Source: Deltaproteobacteria bacterium
Lineage (GTDB): Bacteria; Desulfobacterota; Desulfobacteria; Desulfobacterales; ETH-SRB1
Direction of reading: 5' to 3'
DNA: 6,159 nucleotides
NCBI GenBank assembly: GCA_030627475.1
Contig: DAOURZ010000091.1
Coordinates: 1-6,159 of the forward strand
Shown: in pieces, positions 1-5,418 of the stretch
Layout: each line of letters begins with the position of its first letter
How positions within the stretch are numbered: the stretch's first letter is position 1
Notes under the pieces: model-generated
What the model was told of the DNA's origin: nothing
Databases searched by the model: none
Seen by the model: the letters and a program-made list of their open reading frames with translations, nothing else
Program-made: the position numbers and the translations under genes

Positions 1-294
1 AGATATAAAGATGCAACCGTAGTATTTATTCTTAATACTGCTATGATCTATGCTGCCTGTGAGGTATTTGATAATAAGCTGGATGCCCTTGGCGGTATCA
101 TAACCTTTTTTGAACTTGGTTTTTACTCCGGCAACATCTATAGCGCTGTAAACTGTGCCCACAAATACAACCGTAATACCAATAACCATTTGTTTGAATA
201 TTTGCGGCAAAATTCACGAATAAATCTTGGACTTTGTCCTGATTATAGAAAAAAAAGAACAGCGCTTTTATTATCTTGTCAGGTTGCATTTTAA
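1..294 (+). CDS. C-terminal part of a membrane protein of unknown function (5' end outside window)
   Basis: The frame is open from the first base of the window and ends at TAA 292-294, giving the last 97 residues. The first ATG inside the window (43) is probably internal, because the protein-like reading continues upstream of it. Two apolar segments are visible, around fragment residues 6-22 and 29-51. The second is glycine-rich and contains the stretch FFELGFYSGNIYSAVN, followed by a polar HKYNR segment. I recall similar glycine-rich C-termini ending in an 'AHKYNR' motif in uncharacterised deltaproteobacterial proteins, often behind TPR repeats, but I could not check this. The last residues (TALLLSCQVAF) look like a beta strand with a terminal Phe, as seen in outer-membrane proteins. 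That is suggestive only, given the helical segments before it. No function is assigned. It points the same way as hisC but is separated from it by 268 bases and a candidate promoter, so it is probably a separate transcription unit. Confidence 0.6.
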   Translation, partial: RYKDATVVFILNTAMIYAACEVFDNKLDALGGIITFFELGFYSGNIYSAVNCAHKYNRNTNNHLFEYLRQNSRINLGLCPDYRKKRTALLLSCQVAF

Positions 295-408
295 TATATG
301 GCAGCGAACTCCAAGATCACAAAAAGTTTATGGAACAGGGGGCTATTTTGATATTTTTGTAATTCGTGATCAAATAATTGAGTCAGGCAATAATGTTATT
401 GAAAAAAC

Positions 409-437
409 TTGACACAAATTTAAATTAAAAATACAAA
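409..437 (+). promoter_or_regulatory. candidate sigma70 promoter for hisC-cmk
   Basis: A perfect -35 hexamer TTGACA (409-414) is followed by a 17-base AT-rich spacer and TACAAA (432-437), which matches the TATAAT consensus at four of six positions. A transcript would start near 444, immediately before the hairpin repeat at 445-472, and leave a leader of roughly 120 bases before hisC. The call rests on consensus matching only. Confidence 0.4.
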
Positions 438-444
438 AAGCTTT

Positions 445-472
445 CTGGATTTCGGCTTTCGTCGGAATAACG
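445..472 (+). repeat. short palindromic (hairpin) repeat, probably dispersed
   Basis: An 8-pair stem is formed by 449-456 and 461-468 around a TTTC loop, with two G-T wobble positions (452/465 and 455/462). The flanking bases CTGG at 445-448 and AACG at 469-472 complete a unit resembling the 'CTGGATTCCGGCTTTCGCCGGAATGACG-like' intergenic palindromes common in proteobacterial genomes. Only one copy is in the window, so dispersal is inferred from resemblance. Two of the changes from a perfect palindrome keep pairing as G-U in RNA. No T tract follows it, so it is not an intrinsic terminator. Confidence 0.5.
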
Positions 473-562
473 TTACACATGAACCAACACCAGGAATATC
501 AATGTATTAAAAGAGCGTTGGACTTTCAGTTAAATGCCCACTAACAATCTGAAATTTGCAAA

Positions 563-1654
563 ATGAAATTAAAATTATCAGTGCCTGATTATATTTTAGA
601 GTTAAAGCCTTATTCTCCAGGCAAACCTCTTGAGGAGCTTGAGAGAGAATATGGCATTAGCGATTCTATCAAACTTGCATCTAACGAGAATCCATTGGGG
701 CCGTCTCCTCTATCTGTGAAGGCTATTCAGGATGCAATAAAAAAATTGAATCGTTATCCGGATGGAAGCGGACATGATCTGGTAAACAATATTGCTAAAA
801 AGCTTGGCGTTGCAACTGAAAATATTGTTTTAGGAAACGGTTCCGATGAAATTATTGGTATGATTACGCGTGCCTTGTTGCGTCCGGGCGATGAAGCAAT
901 AATGCCTTATCCATCATTTCTTATGTACAATATAATGGTATGTTGTGCCGGTGCAACACCGGTACAAGTTCCATTAAAGTCATTTTCTGTTGATCTGGAT
1001 GGAATCAGAGAAAAGATTTCATCTAAAACGCGCATGATTTTTATCTGTAATCCTAATAATCCTACCGGAACTGTTGTATCAAAAAAAGATTTTAAAGACT
1101 TTCTGCAAAGCATCCCCGACGGAGTTCTGATAGTAGTGGATGAAGCTTATATTGAATTTGTGCGGGATAAAAGTTGTGTTAGAAGTATCGATTACCTTGA
1201 TTCCGGGATCGCATTGGTTATACTTAGAACATTTTCAAAAGCCTATGGTCTGGCTGGTCTCAGAATAGGCTATGGTATTATGCCTCAAGAAATAGCGAAT
1301 CTTCTAAACAGCGTAAGGCAGCCTTTTAACGCAAATTCGTTGGCACAGGCTGGTGCCGACGCTGCGCTTGAAGACAAAGCTTTTTTGGAAAAAACCGTAT
1401 CTCTTGTTCATGAAGAACTTGATTTTTTATACACATCCCTTGACAGGATGAATATTAAATATTTTCCGACACAGGCAAACTTTTTTTTGATAGATGTTGG
1501 AAAAAATGCTGATGAGGTTTTTGAAAAAATGCTCAGGCAGGGCGTGATTGTTCGTTCAATGACATCATATGGATATCCTGAGTATATAAGGATAAATGTC
1601 GGACTCAAGGAAGAAAATGTCCGTTTTTTAAATGCACTTGAAAAAATACTTTAA
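563..1654 (+). CDS. hisC: histidinol-phosphate aminotransferase (class I/II PLP aminotransferase)
   Basis: The 363-residue product is of usual HisC length. HisC transfers the amino group of glutamate to imidazole-acetol phosphate in histidine synthesis, using pyridoxal phosphate in the cytosol. Visible motifs are the N-terminal substrate loop LASNENPLGPSP (38-49), GNGSDEII (91-98), the CNPNNPTG block with cofactor-binding Asn166, Asp193 and Tyr196 in VVDEAY, the PLP lysine Lys226 in TFSKAYGLAGLRIGY, the phosphate-contacting Arg234, and the C-terminal substrate-carboxylate Arg343 in YIRINVG. The ATG at 563 is chosen because an in-frame TAA lies at 542-544 and the protein begins as HisC proteins normally do. 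No convincing Shine-Dalgarno site precedes it. The gene overlaps cmk by one base. HisC-family enzymes beside cmk-rpsA can also act on aromatic amino acid precursors (the Pseudomonas HisHb case), so histidinol-phosphate, phenylpyruvate or both are possible substrates. The family call is firm and the exact substrate less so. Confidence 0.93.
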   Translation: MKLKLSVPDYILELKPYSPGKPLEELEREYGISDSIKLASNENPLGPSPLSVKAIQDAIKKLNRYPDGSGHDLVNNIAKKLGVATENIVLGNGSDEIIGMITRALLRPGDEAIMPYPSFLMYNIMVCCAGATPVQVPLKSFSVDLDGIREKISSKTRMIFICNPNNPTGTVVSKKDFKDFLQSIPDGVLIVVDEAYIEFVRDKSCVRSIDYLDSGIALVILRTFSKAYGLAGLRIGYGIMPQEIANLLNSVRQPFNANSLAQAGADAALEDKAFLEKTVSLVHEELDFLYTSLDRMNIKYFPTQANFFLIDVGKNADEVFEKMLRQGVIVRSMTSYGYPEYIRINVGLKEENVRFLNALEKIL

Positions 1655-2313
1655 TGAAACGTCTTGTTATTACAATAGATGGTCCGGCGGGTGCCGGCAA
1701 AACAACTGTGAGCCGCAAACTATCTGATCGTCTTGGTTATAAATATATTGACACGGGCGCACTTTACAGAGCTGTTGCATTGGAGGCTCAATTCGCAGGG
1801 ATAAGCCCGGATGATGATACAGGTCTTGAGCATTTATGCAGTAAACTTGGTTTAATTTTTGTAAGGGATAAAAGAGGGTTGCGACTTTTATCAAATAATT
1901 CGGATATTACTGATCAAATTAGAACTCCTGAAATATCAATGATGGCATCGGCAGTTTCAGCAAGACCGGTAGTAAGAAAATATCTTCTGGATTTACAAAG
2001 GAATATGTGCAGAGAAAAAGGAGTTGTATTCGAAGGGCGCGACATGGGAACCGTCGTGTTTCCCGATGCTGATAAAAAGTTTTATTTAAAGGCATCTCCA
2101 AAAACGAGAGCAATAAGGCGTTATAAAGAATTAAAATCAAAAACTTCCCAGACAGTTGAGAAGGTTGAAAAAGAAATCAGGCTTCGGGATGAGAATGACG
2201 AAAAAAGAGAAGCAGCACCGATGAAACCGGCTGATGATGCGTTAATAATAGATTCTACCGATCTTTCCATTGATGATGTAGTTGAGATGATGCTGGACTA
2301 TATTCTTGGTTGA
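1654..2313 (+). CDS. cmk: cytidylate kinase (CMP/dCMP kinase)
   Basis: The product has 219 residues, close to the usual bacterial Cmk length. It phosphorylates CMP and dCMP with ATP in the cytosol, recycling nucleotides from RNA turnover and feeding CTP/dCTP pools. The P-loop GPAGAGKTT lies at residues 10-18. The NMP-binding DTGALYRA follows at 33-40. A conserved FEGRDMGTVVFPDA block (126-139) contains Arg129 and Asp130 for nucleotide contact. The arginine-rich TRAIRRY segment (151-157) and the following RDENDEKRE fit the lid region. The C-terminal 'DDALIIDST' is also typical of the family. The start ATG shares its A with the hisC stop (TAATG), which implies translational coupling, and no separate Shine-Dalgarno site is seen. 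rpsA lies 128 bases downstream, and the ispH gene that sits between cmk and rpsA in some relatives is absent here. Confidence 0.96.
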   Translation: MKRLVITIDGPAGAGKTTVSRKLSDRLGYKYIDTGALYRAVALEAQFAGISPDDDTGLEHLCSKLGLIFVRDKRGLRLLSNNSDITDQIRTPEISMMASAVSARPVVRKYLLDLQRNMCREKGVVFEGRDMGTVVFPDADKKFYLKASPKTRAIRRYKELKSKTSQTVEKVEKEIRLRDENDEKREAAPMKPADDALIIDSTDLSIDDVVEMMLDYILG

Positions 2314-2333
2314 ATGGATAAGAAACGTGAACG

Positions 2334-2360
2334 AATTAATGAAATTAATTGTTGTTTTTT
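2334..2360 (+). terminator. weak AT-only stem with T tract after cmk
   Basis: AATTAAT (2334-2340) and ATTAATT (2344-2350) form a perfect 7-pair inverted repeat around GAA. It is followed by GTTG and a run of six T (2355-2360). The layout is terminator-like, but the stem contains no G-C pair, so it would be unstable. At most it may partly attenuate read-through from cmk into rpsA. Confidence 0.2.
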
Positions 2361-2380
2361 AGCAATTAGTTTGTTATAAA
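2352..2380 (+). promoter_or_regulatory. candidate rpsA promoter
   Basis: TTGTTT (2352-2357), a 17-base spacer and TATAAA (2375-2380) form a plausible sigma70-type promoter with a strong -10 and a weak -35. Transcription would begin near 2387, just before the palindrome at 2390-2407, and give a leader of about 55 bases. An independent promoter for rpsA is expected, since S1 is needed in larger amounts than HisC or Cmk. The call is based on consensus only, in very AT-rich DNA where chance matches are common. Confidence 0.35.
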
Positions 2381-2389
2381 AAAACTTAT

Positions 2390-2407
2390 GCTATTTTTTA
2401 AAATAGC
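2390..2407 (+). promoter_or_regulatory. palindrome in the rpsA leader
   Basis: GCTATTTT (2390-2397) and AAAATAGC (2400-2407) are perfect inverted repeats two bases apart. As RNA this makes a 7-pair hairpin with a four-base loop, ending 16 bases before the Shine-Dalgarno core. As DNA it could be an operator just downstream of the candidate start of transcription. Its role is unknown. S1 in E. coli represses translation of its own mRNA through a structured leader, so a similar role is a reasonable inference. Confidence 0.4.
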
Positions 2408-2423
2408 GATATTAAAATTGGCT

Positions 2424-2430
2424 AAGGAGG
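2424..2430 (+). promoter_or_regulatory. ribosome binding site that fixes the rpsA start
   Basis: A full AAGGAGG lies 11 bases before the ATG at 2442, separated by a spacer ending in seven T. The reading frame is open back to an ATG at 2388, but that codon has no Shine-Dalgarno site and would add 18 residues with a poor S1 N-terminus. The site therefore supports 2442 as the start. Confidence 0.85.
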
Positions 2431-2441
2431 GTACTTTTTTT

Positions 2442-4340
2442 ATGAATAATTCTTTGGAAAACGATTCAGCCGAACATGACCTTGACGATGTGAATTTGTC
2501 AGAAGCGGCAGTTATGCAACAAAACAAAGATGTTGAAGATGTTGAAAGTGTTGATTCAGTTGAAAGTGTTGATTCAGTTGAAGATGTTGATTCAGTTGAA
2601 GATGCTGATTCAGATGAAGATGCTGATGATAACAATACATCGGAAGATGTTCAGAATGCCGATGAGAGTATGGCAAGCTTGATGGATATGTATGAAGAAA
2701 GCTTCAAGCGTTTTGCTGAAGGTGAACTTGTTACCGGCAGAATAATATCAGTTGATAAGGATTATGTTCTTGTTGATATAGGATACAAATCGGAAGGGCA
2801 GATCCGTGTTAATGAATTCAAGGATGAAAATGGCGAAATACACGTCAACATGGGTGACGAAGTAGAAGTAATGGTTGAATTCTGGGATGAGGAGGAAGAG
2901 CGTGTTATCCTCTCCAAAGAAAAGGCGGCCAAAGTTAAAGTCTGGGAAGCAATAAAAAAGACTTATGATGAAGAAGGAACAGTAGAGGGAGTTATTTTAG
3001 CTCGTGTAAAAGGTGGTTTTTCAGTTGATATAGGGGTTCAGGCATTTTTACCGGGTTCACAGGCAGATTTGAGGCCTATACACAATCTTGACGAACTGGT
3101 TGGCAAAAACCTGGAATTCAAAATATTAAAGTATAACAGAAAACGAAGTAATATAGTTTTATCAAGACGGGCTATTCTTGAGCATGATCGTGAGGCTAAA
3201 AGAGCTTCAACCCTGGAAGCCATTCATGAAGGCAAGGTCGTTGACGGGGTAGTAAAAAATATTACTGAATACGGTGTATTCGTTGATCTGGGAGGCGTTG
3301 ACGGTCTTCTTCACATAACAGATATTTCATGGGGGCGCGTTAAACATCCCTCCGAACTTTTTTCGGTTGGTGACAACATAAGCGTAAAAATTCTCAGCCT
3401 TGATATGGAGAGAGAAAGAGTATCTCTGGGTATGAAACAACTTGTTGATGACCCATGGCTCGCTGCTGCAGAAAAATATTCAGTAGGTTCACGTATAACG
3501 GGGAAGGTTGTGAGCCTGACAGATTACGGAGCATTTATTGAATTGGAAGAGGGCATAGAAGGCCTGATTCACGTTTCTGAAATGTCATGGACGAGAAAAA
3601 TTCGACATCCTTCCAAAGTTGTTTCTATTGGAGAAATGGTTGATGCAGTTGTTCTGGATATTAAACCGGAAAGCAGGCGTATTTCTCTTGGAATGAAACA
3701 GGTCGTTCCAAATCCATGGGATGTAATCAGTGAGAAATATCCAATTGGTACAACAATTGAGGGCAAAATAAAGAATATAACGGATTTCGGGCTTTTTATC
3801 GGTATTGATGAAGGCATAGACGGCCTGGTACATATCTCAGATATTTCCTGGACAAAGCGTATTAAGCACCCATCTGAATTATACAAGAAGGGCGATATGC
3901 TACAGGCTATAGTTCTTGATATCGAAAGGAATAATGAAAGATTTTCCCTCGGTATCAAACAATTGCAAAATGATCCATGGAAAACTGTAGCGGAACGATA
4001 TGAGGTCGGCAAAGAGATAACAGGTATAATTACCAATATAACGGATTTCGGAATTTTTGTTGAACTTGAAGAAGGAATTGAAGGTCTCGTTCATGTATCT
4101 GAGATCAGTAAGGAAAAGATAAAAACTCCGATCGGCAAGTTTAAAGTGGGCGATGTTATCACTTCCAAGGTTATGAATATAAATAGTGAAGAAAGAAGAA
4201 TCGGCCTTTCAATCAAACGGCTTGAGGTTGATGATGAGCAAGGTCTTCTAAGCGAATATGTAAACAACATGAAGCCCGCAACTTCAACTTTTGGAGAAAT
4301 CTTACGTGAGAATCTTCAAGACAAATTGAACGAGAAATAA
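2442..4340 (+). CDS. rpsA: 30S ribosomal protein S1, six S1 domains, acidic N-terminal extension
   Basis: The 632-residue product is longer than the 557 residues of E. coli S1. S1 binds mRNA at the 30S subunit and helps start translation, especially on leaders that are structured or have weak Shine-Dalgarno sites. Six S1 (OB-fold) repeats lie at about residues 94-160, 178-245, 263-332, 348-419, 435-506 and 522-592. The first two are the divergent ribosome-docking type (for example AFLPGSQADLRP at 201-212). Domains 3-6 keep the RNA-binding pattern of FG/YG-x-F, then GL(L/I/V)H and a closing SLG/GLS strand, and domain 6 is less degenerate than in E. coli. The surplus length is residues 1 to about 80, which are strongly acidic and include hexapeptide repeats at 34-63. 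A short charged tail (593-632) closes the protein. The start follows from the Shine-Dalgarno site at 2424-2430. It follows cmk, as in many bacteria. Confidence 0.97.
   Translation: MNNSLENDSAEHDLDDVNLSEAAVMQQNKDVEDVESVDSVESVDSVEDVDSVEDADSDEDADDNNTSEDVQNADESMASLMDMYEESFKRFAEGELVTGRIISVDKDYVLVDIGYKSEGQIRVNEFKDENGEIHVNMGDEVEVMVEFWDEEEERVILSKEKAAKVKVWEAIKKTYDEEGTVEGVILARVKGGFSVDIGVQAFLPGSQADLRPIHNLDELVGKNLEFKILKYNRKRSNIVLSRRAILEHDREAKRASTLEAIHEGKVVDGVVKNITEYGVFVDLGGVDGLLHITDISWGRVKHPSELFSVGDNISVKILSLDMERERVSLGMKQLVDDPWLAAAEKYSVGSRITGKVVSLTDYGAFIELEEGIEGLIHVSEMSWTRKIRHPSKVVSIGEMVDAVVLDIKPESRRISLGMKQVVPNPWDVISEKYPIGTTIEGKIKNITDFGLFIGIDEGIDGLVHISDISWTKRIKHPSELYKKGDMLQAIVLDIERNNERFSLGIKQLQNDPWKTVAERYEVGKEITGIITNITDFGIFVELEEGIEGLVHVSEISKEKIKTPIGKFKVGDVITSKVMNINSEERRIGLSIKRLEVDDEQGLLSEYVNNMKPATSTFGEILRENLQDKLNEK
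2541..2630 (+). repeat. 18-bp tandem repeat inside rpsA
   Basis: Five consecutive 18-base units start at 2541, 2559, 2577, 2595 and 2613. The first two are identical (GTTGAAAGTGTTGATTCA), the third and fourth differ by two and three bases, and the fifth is more degenerate. They encode VESVDS, VESVDS, VEDVDS, VEDADS and DEDADD (S1 residues 34-63). Because the unit is a multiple of three, copy-number changes would leave the S1 frame intact. Confidence 0.9.
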
Positions 4341-4351
4341 TTAAGAATTTA

Positions 4352-4366
4352 TAGGATTTAGGATTT
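4352..4366 (+). repeat. two tandem TAGGATT heptamers after rpsA
   Basis: TAGGATT occurs twice in a row (4352-4358 and 4359-4365) with one further T, starting 11 bases after the rpsA stop. It lies just before the paired hairpins. It may be part of a composite intergenic repeat, but a two-copy heptamer can also arise by chance. Confidence 0.45.
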
Positions 4367-4371
4367 TGCTT

Positions 4372-4434
4372 GGTTCCCATGCTCCAGCGTGGGAACCATA
4401 TGGTATGCGTTCCCCGCTGGAGCATGGAGAACGC
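4372..4434. repeat. paired inverted hairpins (REP/BIME-like) between rpsA and sppA
   Basis: The first hairpin (4372-4397) has 8-base arms GGTTCCCA and TGGGAACC, and its loop region contains a further GCT/AGC pairing. The second (4407-4434) has 6-base arms GCGTTC and GAACGC. The two units are inverted copies of each other: CCATGCTCCAGCG (4377-4389) is the exact reverse complement of 4415-4427. The element is clearly more GC-rich than its surroundings. No T tract follows, so it is not a standard intrinsic terminator. Related 'GTTCCCACGCTCC' palindromes recur in many bacterial genomes, and a dispersed repeat is the likely identity. It could protect the 3' end of the rpsA message or slow read-through into sppA. 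Confidence 0.75.
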
Positions 4435-4500
4435 TGCCTTGGTGAATTCGTCGATTATGTTCCTTAATCCACACCCTGCGATTTATATAAAAACCTCTGA

Positions 4501-4521
4501 ACTTAAAACTTAAAATTTAAA
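4501..4521 (+). repeat. three tandem heptamers forming the sppA leader
   Basis: ACTTAAA at 4501-4507, ACTTAAA at 4508-4514 and ATTTAAA at 4515-4521 run directly up to the sppA ATG. The block contains only two C and no G, so no Shine-Dalgarno site is present. It sets the translation-initiation context of sppA as unstructured A/U-rich RNA. Confidence 0.7.
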
Positions 4522-5400
4522 ATGTTTTCTCGTAAACACCCATATCTTTTTTTTATCCTGATAGTTACATCTGTAATATCTGCTGCAATTGTTGGATTAT
4601 CTCTGCTTTTTATTTTTAGTACAAGAGATGCGGATTTTGAATTTGGAGAAAAAGTTGGCGTTATAGAGATAATCGGCGCTATTACGGATTCAAAAGATAT
4701 AATTCATAATCTTAAGCGCTTTCGTGAGAATGATTCTATCAAGGCCATAGTTGTTAGAATTGATTCGCCCGGTGGTGGCGTGGGGCCGTCTCAGGAAATT
4801 TTCAGAGAGATAAGAAAGACTTCTAAAAGCAAAAAAGTTATAGCTTCTATGGGTGGCGTTGCTGCATCCGGAGGTTATTATATTGCGGCCGGGGCAGATG
4901 GCATTATTGCAAATCCGGGTACCATAACCGGTAGCATAGGTGTTATTATGGGATATACAAATTTTCAGGAGATTCTTAAAAAAATCGGCATGGTTCCAGT
5001 TGTTATCAAAAGCGGTAAGTATAAGGATATGGGATCGCCGGTCAGAGAAATGACAAAAAAGGAAGAAGAAATTCTGCATAATCTTGCGAATCAAATTCAT
5101 AAACAATTTATTAAGGCCATTGCAGAAGGAAGAGGTATAGAGCAGTCAAAAATAGAAAAAATTGCTGATGGACGGATATTTTCCGGAGAAGAGGCAAAAA
5201 AATTAGGCCTTGTTGATCGTTTTGGAAATCTTGAGGATGCAATAGAATGGGCAGGACGTATGGGCGGAATAAAAGGAAAGATATCAAGAACTTATCCCCC
5301 GGAGAAGGAGTTTTCCGTTTTAAAATATCTTGTAACTTCATCCTTAAAAGAGTTTACAAATCGTTTTATCAATCCATATCTATTTGCGAGTTATTTCTAA
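4522..5400 (+). CDS. sppA: signal peptide peptidase SppA, short form (family S49)
   Basis: The 292-residue product is the short, single-domain type, like Bacillus SppA and unlike the fused two-domain E. coli enzyme. SppA cuts up signal peptides left in the inner membrane after secretion. Residues 1-6 are basic and a single apolar anchor spans about 8-33, placing the catalytic domain outside the cytoplasm. The RIDSPGGGVGPS block (79-90) fits the oxyanion-hole region. The nucleophile is Ser116 in ASGGYYIA. The general base is Lys168 in SGKYKDMGSP, and the 52-residue Ser-Lys spacing equals that of B. subtilis SppA (Ser147/Lys199). An in-frame TAA at 4504-4506 and the basic-then-apolar N-terminus fix the start at 4522, although no Shine-Dalgarno site is present. 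It follows rpsA at 181 bases and may be transcribed by read-through. Its stop is 18 bases from that of the converging yciO-type gene. Confidence 0.93.
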   Translation: MFSRKHPYLFFILIVTSVISAAIVGLSLLFIFSTRDADFEFGEKVGVIEIIGAITDSKDIIHNLKRFRENDSIKAIVVRIDSPGGGVGPSQEIFREIRKTSKSKKVIASMGGVAASGGYYIAAGADGIIANPGTITGSIGVIMGYTNFQEILKKIGMVPVVIKSGKYKDMGSPVREMTKKEEEILHNLANQIHKQFIKAIAEGRGIEQSKIEKIADGRIFSGEEAKKLGLVDRFGNLEDAIEWAGRMGGIKGKISRTYPPEKEFSVLKYLVTSSLKEFTNRFINPYLFASYF

Positions 5401-5418
5401 TTATTTTGTTCCCGTTCC

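Larger units (their letters stand above)
295..562. other. non-coding spacer upstream of hisC
   Basis: No gene with recognisable protein character lies here. The stretch is AT-rich. It contains an imperfect spaced palindrome (GATCAC at 315-320 against GTGATC at 366-371), a candidate promoter (409-437) and a hairpin repeat (445-472), which are listed separately. The last 90 bases before hisC show no further clear signal. No intrinsic terminator with a T tract is visible after the upstream gene. Confidence 0.6.

Noticed and set aside
315..371. GATCAC / GTGATC spaced palindrome in the hisC upstream region as an operator or terminator.
   Set aside because: The arms are only six bases and lie 45 bases apart, with only partial extra pairing of an A run to a T run. 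This is easily chance in AT-rich DNA.
227..412. A 61-codon plus-strand frame overlapping and extending past the upstream membrane protein gene; considered as a small gene or a frameshifted continuation.
   Set aside because: It has no Shine-Dalgarno site, its composition is not protein-like, and the upstream gene already ends with a plausible C-terminus. No repeat or homopolymer clearly marks a frameshift.
2388..2441. Earlier ATG at 2388 as the rpsA start.
   Set aside because: It lies at the predicted transcript start, has no ribosome binding site, and would translate through the palindrome and the strong AAGGAGG. The start at 2442 explains that site.
2366..2635. Minus-strand Ser/Thr-rich frame opposite the start of rpsA.
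   Set aside because: It is the antisense shadow of the acidic 18-bp repeats. Its repetitive Ser-Thr-Glu-Ser composition follows directly from them.
3569..4036. 155-codon minus-strand frame inside rpsA.
   Set aside because: It is wholly within a clearly functional gene, its period follows the S1 domain repeats, and it has no start signals.
4372..4434. Reading the paired hairpins as an intrinsic terminator or a CRISPR fragment.
   Set aside because: No T tract follows either stem, and there are only two units in opposite orientation with no regular spacers.
4690..5106. 138-codon minus-strand frame inside sppA.
   Set aside because: It overlaps the catalytic core of SppA and has no family motif or ribosome binding site, so it is a shadow frame.
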